From Marchantia polymorpha subsp. ruderalis (taxonomy: Eukaryota > Streptophyta > Marchantiopsida > Marchantiales > Marchantiaceae), in contig AP031359.1 in the NCBI GenBank assembly GCA_037833965.1, positions 1,980,001 through 2,044,000 on the forward strand: a stretch of 64,000 nt of DNA, read 5' to 3'. The notes beneath the pieces were generated by a model. It had not been told where the DNA came from. It did no database searches and saw only the letters and a list, made by a program, of their open reading frames with translations. The position numbers and the translations under genes were made by a program. Shown here piece by piece: positions 22,296 to 33,814 of the stretch (position 1 is its first letter; each line of letters starts with the position of its first letter).

Positions 22296-23639
22296 TGTGG
22301 TAACACACTTTTTGTTTTTTTTGCAGAATTTAAACAATTTTAGAAAACTAGTACCGTAGCAGTGTTTGTAGTTAGAAAAGGGTACGTTAAATAGAGTGGA
22401 TTGAGGAGATCGTCACGAGGTCACGAAGAATTGCGTAGTCGGATGTACCAACGCCAATGTCTTCGGCGCCTTCGGCAAAAGCTCCTTTTCTGAGGTGTCT
22501 CTACTCACGCGCTTCCAGCGTTTAAGGAAGCTACGCTTCCGGCGCAGACACCTCCGGAGGAGATTTTGCTAAAGACGTCAGAAGAACGGCACGGACCTCT
22601 GAAGGCTTCCGACCATGAGTGCGCCTTCGGCGATGCGCCGCTAGCGCGGAAAGGGAAACCTTCATAACGATCGGAATACATGGTAGTTCCAGTTGGTTGA
22701 AGTTGCATTGGAAAGAGCTTGGGACGCTCGTTCTAACGAGCCCAAGAGTGTTGGAGATGGATCAGGGACGAAGAAGTTATGAGCGTCGGAAAACTTGTAG
22801 CCGGACATGCGCCGTTCGCGCTAGGGTTCACAGTCGGAAAGGACTCCCGTACGCCTTCGGCGATGCGCTTCGGCGGAATCGCGCGCTCATGGGAGGAAAT
22901 CAACTCAGAGTTGGAAGCGCCTTTGGCGGCTGCGCGACGGAAGAAAAGCGCCGGCCGGATGTACGCCTCCGACGTGGCGCTGATGGGCGGATGCGCTGGC
23001 ATGATTTGCGCCGGCGGGATATGCGCCGTCAGCAATGGACGAGGCAGAACGGACAAAATAAGCGGTACGAATACGCGCCGGCGTAATTCGCGCCGACTGG
23101 ATGTGCGCCTCCAGCCAGGCGCCGACGGATAAGGAACACGCCAGCGGCGACACGCCTCCGGTGATGGTCGGGTTAGGAAAAGACAAACATAGCCGACGTA
23201 TACACTGCGGCGAACTCGAGTCCGGAAGACGGTGGTGGCGGGAGAATTCAACATTCACGCATGCGAACGCGCGCAGTGCGGAGACGTGAATTCGCGCATG
23301 CAAGAGCAAACCGTTAGGCCGTATAGCTGGCTGCGTAAATTGTAACCAGTAAGAACGTTGGACGATCTTGAATTCGGAGAAGAAAAGACTGCTCTCCAGT
23401 CTCATTCTCTCATTCTTGATTTTGCGATTCCCAGCTTCCAAGATTACGCACAAGGGCGGAGAGACCTGCAGAGAGAGAAGAGAGTGCGGAGACGAGTTGC
23501 GCAAGGATCTTGACAGACCTTGGAGAGAATTTGCGAGTAGCGAACTTGAGCGCGAGAGAGAGACTTGAGCGGCCGACGCTCAGCGGCGATTGTGAGAGAG
23601 CGAGCGGAAGGGAGAGCGTTTGTGTGTGCAGGAAACGCA

Positions 23640-26171
23640 ATGTCGAAGGTTCCCCAGCTGCGAGTGTCTCCACTCAGGGTGCCGCAGATCGGTCTACGCG
23701 CATTTCAAGATGTGCTGATGGGGTTGAAGCTCGATTTCCTCCTGTGGGGATGGAACTGGACATGTCCGGAGATGGTGCGCGAGTATCTGCAAGAGGGACA
23801 CAAGCCCTCACGCGGATTCCGTCCACATCCAGAAAGATGGAACATTTGTGACTGGGCGCAGGTGTTGGGCAGGTGTGCCGGCGAGGAAGGGTATCTCCTC
23901 TTCGAGGCCGATAGCGTGAAGGTGTCGCAGGAGGAAGAAATCTCCTACAATGAGCTTTTCAAAGTTGCCAGGCATCCCAAGAACGGTTTCCGGACACGGG
24001 ATTACAAAGATCGATTGCGGAGAAATGTCGCGACTACATTGTTGCAGATATTGCAGCCTACCAAGACCGCTTACATGCATGGTTGGCAGGTAGGATTTGT
24101 GGAGCTAGTGTTGTCAAGAGCTCCAGTACATTGGGCACGGCTCCTGTGGAAGGTGACGCGCCAACATGCGCAAGAAGAGAGAGGAGGAACCCTCAATCAT
24201 CTTTCGCCTTACCTGATTGTGTTTTATCGAGCGATGGGATGTTTGACAAATTCAGAGCGGACACGGTTTCCGCTGCTGACACGGAGCTATCCAGGTAGAT
24301 ACTCACGGGAGGCCGAAGTAGACACGGATCCGGACGAGGAACCTGCCAGTCCGCCTCCGGCTCCGCCCCCAGCAAGAGCAGCAGAAGAACGTCGAAGCGA
24401 GCGCATTCCGCGAAAGCGGAAGTGGGATGAGAGACCTGAGGACAGGCAGCCGGAGGTGCCAGCTGCGCCGACTCGTAGTCGGCCAACCAACGAGCCTCAC
24501 AACCGACCAAAACAGAGGGCACGCAAAATGCCAACTAGTACTGAGGAGACCGGGCGTACTCCGGTCCGGCGGAATCCCACGCAGGAGGAGATAATCGCGC
24601 AGATTCTGGGGAAGTCGACAAATACCTCTGCGCAGAAGGCACCAATGCCTTCAGAAGAAGATGGACGGACTGACAGTCGGCCGACTACGAGTCGGGCGAC
24701 TGAAGGTCGACAAACGGAAGAAAGGCCGACGGAGCGGCGCGTTGAACCGGACAGCAGACCGGAAGCAGAAGGGAGTTTGGCTGACGAGCCAACAACCCTC
24801 AGAGGGTCGTCTTCGGCGGAAGGCACTTCTGGGAAAACGCCGCCAGCAAGCAGGCCAAGTGGAGTGAAGACGCGCAGGGTGTATCCGACTGCCAGTCGGC
24901 CAACTGCTAGTCGGCCAACTGCGAGTTGGTCAACAGAGAGTCGGCCGGATTCGCCGACTGCGAGACGGACAGGGCCGGCGACCAGTGTGCGGACGCCTTC
25001 GGCGGACGCACCTCCAGCGAAGACACCTTCCGCGCAGATCGCGCCGGAAGGGCAGGTAGCAGAAGCGGGCGGTGCAAAGGTGACAAAAGTCACTGCGGCG
25101 TCGACCCCTTCGGAAATTAAAGATCGAGCCGGAACAGGGGCTCAAGCAATGGGATCCCCCTGTGCCTTGGATATTTTAGCAGGGAGTGGAGCGGCAGTCG
25201 CGGCGGAAGCTGCTGCGCGCCACAGTTCCAGGGAGACGCCAAGGGATTCGGTGGCGACTTAAATCCTTGAAACGGAGGATGAGACGAGCTCGGAAGAGCA
25301 GGAAGCGGATTCTGTGCAGAAAACGCCAACAGGGGTGTTGTGCGGGCAGATAGTTCCACTCCTGCGCTATCTGGATCGCAAGACATCCAAGTACTCGGGT
25401 ACCGGAAAACCGCAGTCTTATGTGGAGACTGTCAAACGCAGGACAAGGAGCAAGGTGGCCACTTGGGCCTCTAGGTGCCAAGTATTGCAGGATAGGAACA
25501 CTACCCTCCGACAACACCTGGCGGTCACACAGAAGCTATACCAAACCTTGCAGCAGCAGAGGTAGGATGCGGCGACGAAAAGCCAGGCGGATGCTGAGCT
25601 AATGCGGGCAAAGATCGAGTCGGAATTGCAGGAAGAGCGGAGACAAAACCGCATCTTAGCAGCAGAGCTTGCGCGCCAGATGCGCGCCTTAGAAGAAAGT
25701 CAAAGAACACACAAGGAGGATGAGGAGTTGTTGCGCAACTTGCAATCCGAGTGCTCGGATTTGAGGGCGCAGCGCGCAGATGCGGAAATGCAGCTAGCAG
25801 AGGTGGAAGGCAGCTGCCGGGTGACTCACTATCTAAAAGGATACGGCCATTGGGAGGTGGGAGCTCAAGAGAGGATCACACTCAAGGAGTTCGAGCTTCG
25901 GGCGGCGGCATTGACGGAGGGTGACAGTCGGAGTCGGCGGCGAGTAGCGAGGAAATTAGAATCCTTCTTGTCGGGTGCGCGCGACACTATGGCGCACTTA
26001 GAGTCGGAAGTAACTGCAGCCCTCCAACGCCTGGGGTTGCGCAGCCGGTCGGAAGATTGGCAAGGTAGAGATAGAGAGCGAGGCAGTCCGGCGCGCAAGA
26101 GGCGCAGCACCGGATCTGCAGAGTGCAGTAGCATAGTTTGGTTTCGTGCAAGTGTTGCGAGTAGTAGATAG
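23640..26171 (+). CDS. LTR-encoded ORF1, best-preserved copy (two internal stops)
   Basis: One frame spans about 844 codons with stops only at 25,260 and 25,563. Residues 1-230 form a globular domain: PQIGLRAFQDVLMGLKLDF, LLWGWNWTCPEMVREYLQ, WAQVLGRCAGEEGYLLFEAD, then GGTLNHLSPYLIVFYRAMGC. Residues about 230-540 are a disordered basic, Pro/Ser/Thr linker with PTTSR/PTASR repeats. From about 560 comes a conserved VPLLRYLDRK block, a long coiled coil (IESELQEERRQNRILAAELA onward), the HWEVGAQERITLKEFELRAA block and a basic Arg/Ser tail. I start at 23,640 because other copies share this ATG; a longer in-frame start at 23,565 exists. Sited wholly within U3, it would need its own upstream promoter. 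It resembles the extra ORF of Ogre-type elements in being additional to gag-pol, but differs in position. Function unknown. Confidence 0.7.
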
Positions 26172-26202
26172 GATAGCGTAGTGTTAGTTAGGACTTTTGA
26201 GG

Positions 26203-26209
26203 GTATAAA
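26203..26209 (+). promoter_or_regulatory. LTR TATA box
   Basis: TATAAAG followed by TAGATCAAGGCGTTTTGCC, 31 bases after the ORF1 stop. Transcription would start about 30 bases further on, making U3 about 3.9 kb and R-U5 about 0.9 kb. Confidence 0.6.
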
Positions 26210-27124
26210 GTAGATCAAGGCGTTTTGCCTTGGGACTCTTCCAGTTTCGGAAGTACAGATCAGGAACTCACTTTCTTGGCGTGTTTGTGCATTTTGGTCC
26301 TGGCACCACGTAGAGAAGCTGCAGCATAGCGAAGTTACCGTATGTTGTAGTTGAAGGCCTTCGGCTGAATGTTCAGAGCTAGTACCCGGTTAGAGACTTG
26401 AGTAGTGCGGATCTGCACCTGCGGGTGATTTCTGATGCTCAGAGCCGGCTGCGAGTTAGAGACTTGAACAGTTCCCCCTTACTCCTTCGAGTGACATATC
26501 CTGATTGTACTCCTACGGGAAGTTTCCCCTGAATGCCAAAGTGAAGTTTTATTACTTCGTGTAAGCCTTGGTTTGCAATTCAGGTTGTGTGTGTGTTGCT
26601 GGGTTGTGTCTCAGTTAAGTCCTCAGTCGGGCCTGTACTCCCTGCGTTTGGTGTGAGTCGAGGGTGACGTCCACGGCGTATGAAGAGGCTTCGTTCCGAA
26701 GTGGGAAGTCCAGTCCGGGTACCCTACGCTAGTTCATGGCGGAAGGGCAGTAAAAGCCGGAGTGGGAGTCACTACCTGCAGAACCTCTGAGTGCACTTTT
26801 GAAACACTTTCCCCCTGAAATCCGAAGCGGAGGTCCTGACCGACCTCCGAGTTGTGCTTTTGCCAGTTTCAGGTGTGTGTGTGTGTGTTGAGTGACTACG
26901 CTGTACAGTGCATCCTCCGAGCATCCTCCGAGTCGAGATCCTCCTCCGAGTCGAGCCTCCGAGTCGAGCACTGCAGTATTTCTGGGAGTGACAGTCGCCT
27001 GAGAATTCAAACTCTACAAAAGTCTGTTAAACGTGACACTTTTACTCTGTGTGTTGCCTCTGTCCCTGTGGGTTCGATCTTTTTACCACCATACTGCAGT
27101 TTTAGCCTTTGGTGGGTTATTACA

Positions 27125-27245
27125 AGTCTAATTAGGATCTTCAAGTTCGGACTTTCGCCTTTAGACGATTTTCCCTGTTTGTATTCCTTCGGGATTTTCC
27201 CCCTGAATGCTAAAGTGAAGTTTTTGCTAACTTTGGAGTAAGCCT
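27125..27245 (+). mobile_element. Rest of the interrupted older LTR
   Basis: Begins with the right AGTCT duplication and continues as R-U5 sequence (CTTCGGGATTTTCCCCCTGAATGCTAAAGTG...), collinear with the segment expected after 22,295. It ends near the left edge of the long inverted repeat. Confidence 0.65.
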
Positions 27246-27249
27246 TCGG

Positions 27250-29290
27250 AGTAAGTACACACACTCTCACTCAATCACACTCAATCAAACGCCCGTTTAG
27301 CTGCGGCAGAGGCCAAACCATCACAGCCGCAGTCAGTAGTTAGTTATCCTCTTCAGGGCACAAATCCAAGGAAAGCGTTTCAAAGACAGTAGTCGTCTTC
27401 ATCTTCTTCATGGGTAAATGGGATCGGCTGTGGCAGAGGCCAAACCATGACAGCCGCAGTCAGTAGTTAGTTATCCTTTGCAGGGCATAAATCCAAGGAA
27501 AGCGTTTCAAGGACAGTGGTCGTCTTTGTCTTCTTCATGGGTAAACGGGATCGGCATCCATGGCGTTTTAGGGAGTGGCGTGGTGCGGTACCAACCAGAC
27601 TGCTGCTGCTCCTCTTCTCTTCCTCAACTCAAGATGCCTGGGAAAAGAACCCGCATCAGGCGAGGTCTGAATCACACACCAGCTCGTACGACATCAGTCC
27701 ACTTTACCCCATCTCAAGCAAACGAACGAACCCACAACCACCTCGACTTAACTTCAGTTCATGCTGCTGGTGCAGCAGGGCAGAGTTAAGAGTGTCTGCT
27801 GTCGCATGCCTCCATTTCATTCTCTTGTGGCTGGTGCCGCCATTTATGAGCTCTCGCACACACAATATAATCCACGAACCCTGCTGATTCTCCCGCAGGA
27901 ACAGTCATAAACCGCTTTCGAGCAGATGATGTTTGCGAAAACCGGCATCACTAATTCAATGATCACCGGCAGCGAGCAAGATGATCCTTTGTGGGAGCCA
28001 AGATGCAGCGAGACACATCTCTTGACATTGACTATGGCGAGACAAAGCCACCGCTTTTGATTTATCCCGCTCCCTCCCCATCCGCCACTGCCCACTGCAA
28101 CGAAAGAATCTAGTGCATCCGCCACTGCCTCGCGCGCGACAGGAATCTAGACGCGTCCCAGAGATCCCCCTCGCGCGCCCGGCAGGAATCTAGACGGGTC
28201 GAAATGGATCTGATCTCAACGTGGGACTCTTTGTAATTCTGGGACTCTGCCTGACCCGCCCTCCTCTTAATTGGGCCACCCGTTTAATAATACCCCCACC
28301 CCTTCTTGTTTTTCTGCCCAATGTTCGTGCGTCACTCCGAAGCCCAGAACTTCCTGCTCCGAACAGCAAATCGTCGTCGTCCTGGAGGAAGATTATTACG
28401 GTAGAGTCTGGGCTACCTTCGGCGCAGCCACTCGTGCGATTCTTTCGTTGCAGTGGGCAGTGGCGGATGGGGAGGGAGCGGGATAAATCAAAAGCGGTGA
28501 CTTTGTCTCGCTTGAATCAATGTCAAGAGATGTGTCTCGTTGCATCTTGGCTCCCACAAATGATCATCTTGCTCGCTGCCGGTGATCATTGAATTAGTGA
28601 TGCCGGTTTTCGCAAACATCATCTGCTCGAAAGCGGTTTATGATTGTTCCTGCGGAAGAATCAGCAGCGTTCGTGGATTATATTGTGTGTGCGAGAGCTC
28701 ATAAATGGCGGCACCAGCCACGAGAGAATGAAATGGAGGCATGCGACAGCAGACACTCTTAACTCTGCTCTGCTGCACCAGCAGCATGAACTGAAGTTAA
28801 GTCGAGGTGGTTGTGGGTTCGTTCGTTTGCTTGAGATGGGGTAAGGTGGACTGATGTCGTACGAGCTGGTGTGTGATTCAGACCTCGCCTGATGCGGGTT
28901 CTTTTCCCCGGGCATCTTGAGTTGAGGAAGAGGAGAGGAGCAGCAGCAGCAGTCTGGTTGGTACCGCACCACGCCACTCCCTAAAACGCCATGGATGCCG
29001 ATCCCGTTTACCCGTGAAGAAGACAAAGACGACCACTGTCCTTGAAACGCTTTCCTTGGATTTATGCCCTGCAAAGGATAACTAACTACTGACTGCGGCT
29101 GTCATGGTTTGGCCTCTGCCACAGCCGATCCCATTTACCCATGAAGAAGACGAAGACGACTACTGTCCTTGAAACGCTTTCCTTGGATTTGTGCCCTGCA
29201 GAGGATAACTAACTACTGACTGCGGCTGTCATGGTTTGGCCTCTGCCGCAGCTGAGCGGGCGTTTGATTGAGTGTGAGAGTGTGTGTACT
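27250..29290. repeat. Long inverted repeat, arms about 0.86 kb
   Basis: The left arm is 27,250-28,111 and the right arm 28,437-29,290, reverse complements with scattered single differences. The spacer of about 325 bases includes TCTAGACGCGTC motifs. Each arm contains a tandem duplication of about 125 bases (27,301-27,425 and 27,426-27,553, mirrored at 29,040-29,260) holding GGCAGAGGCCAAACCAT and CAGTCAGTAGTTAGTTATCC. The short ORFs in the arms are mirror images and look like nothing I know. The inner part (about 28,135-28,520) has another copy at 42,960-43,265. A transcript would fold into a very long hairpin. Confidence 0.85.
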
Positions 29291-30926
29291 TGGATCAAAA
29301 ATTTCCAATCGTCCACCACATCCTCTCACGAAGTGGAAGTGAGTAGATCCCGAAGCGCGTCCCCTCTATCTTTCTCTTCATCTCTCAGCGCAAAAAAAGC
29401 CCAAGGTCGAAAAGAACACTGACTGACTCACGACTGCACTGTCAGGCCGTACTTACTATCTTAGATTGCGTCGTCCGTTCCTTGGGATGCGTTTGCCAAT
29501 CTACTGTTCCTGTTTTCGGTCAACAAATCTGTTGAACTAAAGTGTGTGAGATTTGAGCGATCCTATCAAAATGCCCTCAAGCAGCAGCTGCTGATGCCTG
29601 AACCCTCCTCCTGCCTGAGCACTTGCAAATTAGACGATTGCTGAACAATTTCATAGAGGATGGAAGGACAGACAAGTACATGCCGAGGCGGCTCCGCAGT
29701 CAGTTAAAAAGGTCTTTATGATCCAAAAGCTTCCTCAAAAGCCATCACCAGCCATCTCTCCAGACTGTGTGTGCCTTTGTCCAATTCTTGTTGCGATAGA
29801 CTCCATGGAGCAGACAAGCCCTTCACATGGCCCCCAATATTTTATCATCTATCGATTTCGACCATCAAATTTAAGGCGCTAGAGGTCATTACATCCCAAG
29901 AATTACATCGGGCTGATATAAAAAAAAAAACCAGCACCTGTGTTTCCTGTTGTGTAGACTAAGGGTACATATCTTCACCGACCTTCTATTTAAGTCCATC
30001 CCGGAGTGGAAAGAAGGTGTCACATATTCGCATCGGAATTTATGCACGTATAAATCAGCAGACTGCCGCCACCTCGCCACATTCTTCACTTTCTCCTTGC
30101 TTCTGGAGAAGTTCGAGTCATTAATCAGATGGGCTTCTTATGTGCTTTTTTTATTTCTATTGAAGCTTGATTAGCACACATCTTGGGATGCTTCTCTTGA
30201 TTGATGTGGCAACTGCTCTTCCGCACATCTCAGTGGGATCTCTCTTTTCCATAGGCCCCGAATTCAGTCTTGAAAACTTAGGGTACTTACGCTATTGCGG
30301 ACGTACCCTTAATGAAGATTGTGACCCTTAATGAAGATTGTGAGTCTAAAAGCTGGATTCACAAGACAGGTTATGATCAAAAGGATTAAATGTTAATCCT
30401 TTTGTAAAGTTAAAATAATACAATAAATAGTTGTAGTTTAAGGTTTATGAGATAGATAACCTTCCGAAGTGGAGTTTGGGGTTGCCGAAGGTGATGGTGC
30501 TTCGATGGATGAGGGGCTAAAAAAAAGAAATTATAGCAAGCGGGGGAACAGAGACAAAGGACGAGGTAGTAATAGGGACATACGCGCTAGTTGAAGAATT
30601 TTCTGTAGATGGGGTCTAGGGTGATGCTTTACAAAGTCGGCGGAACTCTTACACTACACGCTATGTAGTTGTCTCCTTCCGCCGTGTAGGCGAACTTAAT
30701 CCCTTCGTACTCTTCCGGGTTTGCGGGTGTTGAGGGTAAAGGAATTTCTCGTGAGCAGTTGAGGAGACAAGGTGCTAACTGTCAGATCATGTTCTGCCCC
30801 AACGTATCGCTCGGGTCTAGTAAGCAATATTTGAAATTGCGATCGGGTTCCACACTCTCGTTAGTTGCGCGCTTTCCGAATTCAATTCGGAAATTTCAGA
30901 GAGCCATTTCGATTTTGTAAGCCGAA
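29291..30926. other. Intergenic stretch, no gene recognised
   Basis: No repeat family shared with the rest of the window and no convincing ORF. An A-run sits at 29,921-29,931, and a short direct duplication (GACCCTTAATGAAGATTGTGA-like) lies at 30,305-30,350. The part next to 30,993 is presumably the 5' region of the KRI1-like gene. Confidence 0.4.
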
Positions 30927-30992
30927 GTGAGAATTTATCAGGTTTTTTATCGAGCTGGAGAATGCCGAGGAGGCCATTTGTCGACTGAAGGT

Positions 30993-31361
30993 ATGGCTAG
31001 CGGGCGCAGATCTCTGCTGGACGATGATGAAGGACACGAGGAGGCTGCCCTGCAGCTGCGAGTGAATGATGCGTATCCTAAGCGGTTCGTGCACAACAAG
31101 GAACGTGAAGACTTGCACCGGCTTCAGGAGCTGCGTAAGGACGGGCTTGCTCAGTATTCCGATGAGTCGTCGTCCGAAGAGGAAGATGAGGACGGACTTC
31201 TGTCCGTGAAAACAGAGGAGAAGATTTTTGATACTCTCTCTAAAATTAAGAAACGCGACCCTAGTATTTACTCACCTAGAGCGAGAGCGCGCAGTGGCGA
31301 GCGAGTTTGGGGTAGCAGAAGCACAGCAGCGGCAGCAGGAGGCATACCAGCCCTGATGTGA
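30993..31361 (+). pseudogene. KRI1-like ribosome biogenesis protein, N-terminal part only
   Basis: From the ATG at 30,993 (MASGRRSLLDDDEG...) the protein has the KRI1 N-terminal signature: LQLRVNDAYPKRFVHNKERE, LHRLQELRKDGL, an acidic SSSEEEDEDG patch, then EEKIFDTLSKIKKRDPSIY. KRI1 is a nucleolar factor for 40S subunit maturation in yeast. After DPSIY the similarity ends, and about 30 codons follow that belong to a dispersed repeat also present at 48,588-48,680, with a stop at 31,361. The upstream in-frame Met at 30,927 looks less natural. Either the gene is truncated by the repeat, or exon 1 ends near 31,270 with later exons displaced; I do not see them here. Confidence 0.65.
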
Positions 31362-31720
31362 TCGGATCACGGCGGATTTTGTTATCTTGTCCTATGATAA
31401 TCATTCGCATGAGAGATAAAAGAATCAAAAATCAATGAGTCAAATGAGTAAATAAAAAGATGAACAAATAAAGAAAATAAAATTCAAAATAAATAATAAA
31501 TAAAAAGATTAATATGACTCTGACTCTGAAGGATGATCTGAACAGTTGATCTTCGAACCAATGTTGAGATTTCTGCTTTTAATTATAAATGATCATGGAT
31601 AGAAACAGTAACATTTAGAAATTAGCAATCAGGTAGGAAATTTTAATTTTTAATACTTGATATTTGTTTTTCAAAAAATGATATTCATATTGTATATCAT
31701 TCATAAAAATGATATTCAAG
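31290..31720 (+). repeat. Dispersed AT-rich repeat (family C), copy 1
   Basis: GCGCGCAGTGGCGAGCG..., then GTGATCGGATCAC and AATCATGGATAGAAACAGTAAC-like sequence. It is closely similar to 48,588-49,000. Confidence 0.75.
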
Positions 31721-33248
31721 CTAGACTTTGACCAACAGACTGTCCAGGAGTAGTAAAATAATAAAAATATTTAAAAATCTGTTTTGTTCATCCTTCTGAA
31801 ACATCAGAAATGTCCTGTAATATTCTCACTTGTCATAGAGGTAGCGGTTCTATATCAATGTCAGAAATCGTGCATCCTCCATGTCTTCTACCACTTATAT
31901 AAAACAATGAGAACCTTGAACGGAAAGAAATTTAGTAGACAAGCAATTTTATTTCCCCAAAGTGCGAAGTAGATCACAATCTCCATGCAAAAAGCTTATG
32001 AACATGTAAGTTTTGTTTTGAATTTTCCTCATGTGGACATTCAGGTGGAGAGTTTCTATATTTAGATTGAAAATTTGCGAAACGGGTAAAATTCTTATTG
32101 TATCAAAGTATTTATTTTTTATTATTCTTTTTTAAATAAAGTATATATATATATATATATAAAAGTCGAGGAAACAGCGTCCGGACTCTTTCCCGAACAC
32201 TCAATGACTTGACTACATTGGGATAGAAGTCTATCTTGTCTGATGTACAACTTACGTATGTACTCAGCGAAATCTGACATTACAGGTCTCACAAGTTCTA
32301 CCCTTAATAGGATTTACATTAGTAACGATTTTTCATGTTAGCAGTAAATCTTCTCCCAGTTGTCAGCAGAATATGCACATGAATAATTTTCACACCGTGT
32401 TCAATCTTTAGTGGTTGGTTTGCTATTTAGTGTAAATGTGTTCTGATTTGTCCTGTTGTGGGATGAACATTTTCAGGATGCAGTGTACGTTACCTGTTCT
32501 TCTTAGGTTAAGCAGGATGAGTATGCAGCTCTTGATTTCATCATAGCGAAAGGGAGCCCTAGAAGCCCAATCTTTCACCAAACCATACTCCTTCAGCTAG
32601 AAGGTGTGAGTGTACTGCTCTACTTTTAGGCGATTGTAGGCTTAGTAATAAGGGACAGTCTATTAGACTTGTATTCGACCTTGTAACTTGTTTATACGCT
32701 CTTTTGTTGATATATTCTCATCGAGACTGTCAATACACCGCTTTGCAGAAGGTGAAATCTTGTTCTATTGACTGGGGTTATGACTCTTTGAAAAAATATT
32801 TTACCATCGCTAACATCACAACGTGGAAGTTTCCCACTTCCATGAAATTAATCAAGAGTCATAGCATGGAACTATGTGACTTCTGAAGTGCTTCGGACAG
32901 GCTTCGAAGACAGGAATAGCTTTCCGGCGTTTTCTAAGATTCCATGTGAGCTGATAGCGTAATCAAAATGATAAACGTTCTACTGGTCCATACTTGCTTC
33001 CCATACACTACTCACATAAATAGGCTTCATTCAGTGCCTGCTAGCATGACAACTTTAACCTAGAAGAGCATGATTTCGTTTATGACTCTTACAAAGAGAC
33101 TGCAGTGTGTGGACTTGCCTTCCATGTAGTGATTTCAGCAACAGATAGATCTGGTTGGGATACCAAGTCAGACTATGCAACTAATTTACAAGAATCGAAA
33201 GTACATCTCTAAATGGGAAAGGGTAACCTACAGCGACCCCCGTCTAAA
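31721..33248. other. AT-rich intergenic stretch
   Basis: Low GC, with a (TA)n microsatellite at 32,143-32,162. No ORF with recognisable content; a short Lys/Ser-rich ORF at 32,704-32,886 is not convincing. Confidence 0.4.
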
Positions 33249-33482
33249 AGTGTAAGGTCAGGAAGTTAGAGAAAGACAGATCGCAAGTTGGATTCCCAAC
33301 AAAATCTACATGAATCCAACTTCCGGGATGGTCTTACAATCTTGCAACTAATCAGCTTGATAAGGACTGTAAGGTAAGAAGTCAGAAGAACAGATTCGCA
33401 AGTTGGATCCTCAACCAACACCTACATGAATCCAACTTTGGGATAATCTTACAGCTCTTGCAACTAATCAGTTTGATAGCTT
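33249..33482 (+). repeat. Tandem duplication of a hairpin-forming unit, about 118 bp
   Basis: Two diverged units (about 33,250-33,362 and 33,368-33,480). Each holds GCAAGTTGGAT(C/T)C followed about 15 bases later by GAATCCAACTT, so each can fold into a stem of about 11 bp. Both also share CTTGCAACTAATCAG. Confidence 0.75.
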
Positions 33483-33814
33483 TTACTTGAGACAACAGAA
33501 AACCTCCAGCAAATAAGCTCTGAATTTACAATTGCAATGTTGGGGTTGCGTGCAGGGTAGGCTCTGTGAGCAGGTTCTGGAATCCCAGACTGGAAGGGGA
33601 AAACGCCTAAAGAATAAGAAACTTGAATTTGCTACGTACTAATCTTGAGTATCATGAAGATCATGACAATACTTCACAACCTTGAATCTCTCTGAAGGAG
33701 AATTGCTGGGGCCAAACAAAAATATAAGACGTAACAAAAATAAAAAAATTGTTACTTCTTTTGAATAGAGTTTCAAGACTATTCAAACCACTTGCAGAAG
33801 CGAATCCTCCGCCG

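Larger units (their letters stand above)
22296..27124 (+). mobile_element. Complete solo giant LTR (about 4.8 kb) carrying ORF1
   Basis: Begins TGTGGTAACACAC and ends GTGGGTTATTACA, giving matching terminal inverted repeats of about 13 bases within the TG...CA rule, and is flanked by AGTCT on both sides. It interrupts an older LTR that resumes beyond it. Order: U3 leader (to 23,639), ORF1 (23,640-26,171), TATA box (26,203), R-U5 (to 27,124) with a short (TG)n tract at about 26,873. Because integrase and a polypurine tract precede the same TGTGG start elsewhere (4312 and 60,772), the whole unit is best read as one LTR and this copy as a solo LTR. A TIR-type DNA element is the alternative, disfavoured by the polypurine-tract context. 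Confidence 0.75.

Noticed and set aside
22296-27124. Reading the unit as a TIR-type DNA transposon carrying ORF1, since its ends are inverted copies
   Set aside because: Two other copies start right after integrase and a polypurine tract, the ends follow TG...CA with a 5-bp duplication, and a TATA box sits where an LTR should have it. I keep it only as an alternative.
27478-29074. Mirror-image ORFs in the inverted repeat (27,478-27,887 and 28,661-29,074) as a duplicated gene
   Set aside because: No recognisable domain, composition or start context; their similarity follows from the inverted repeat.
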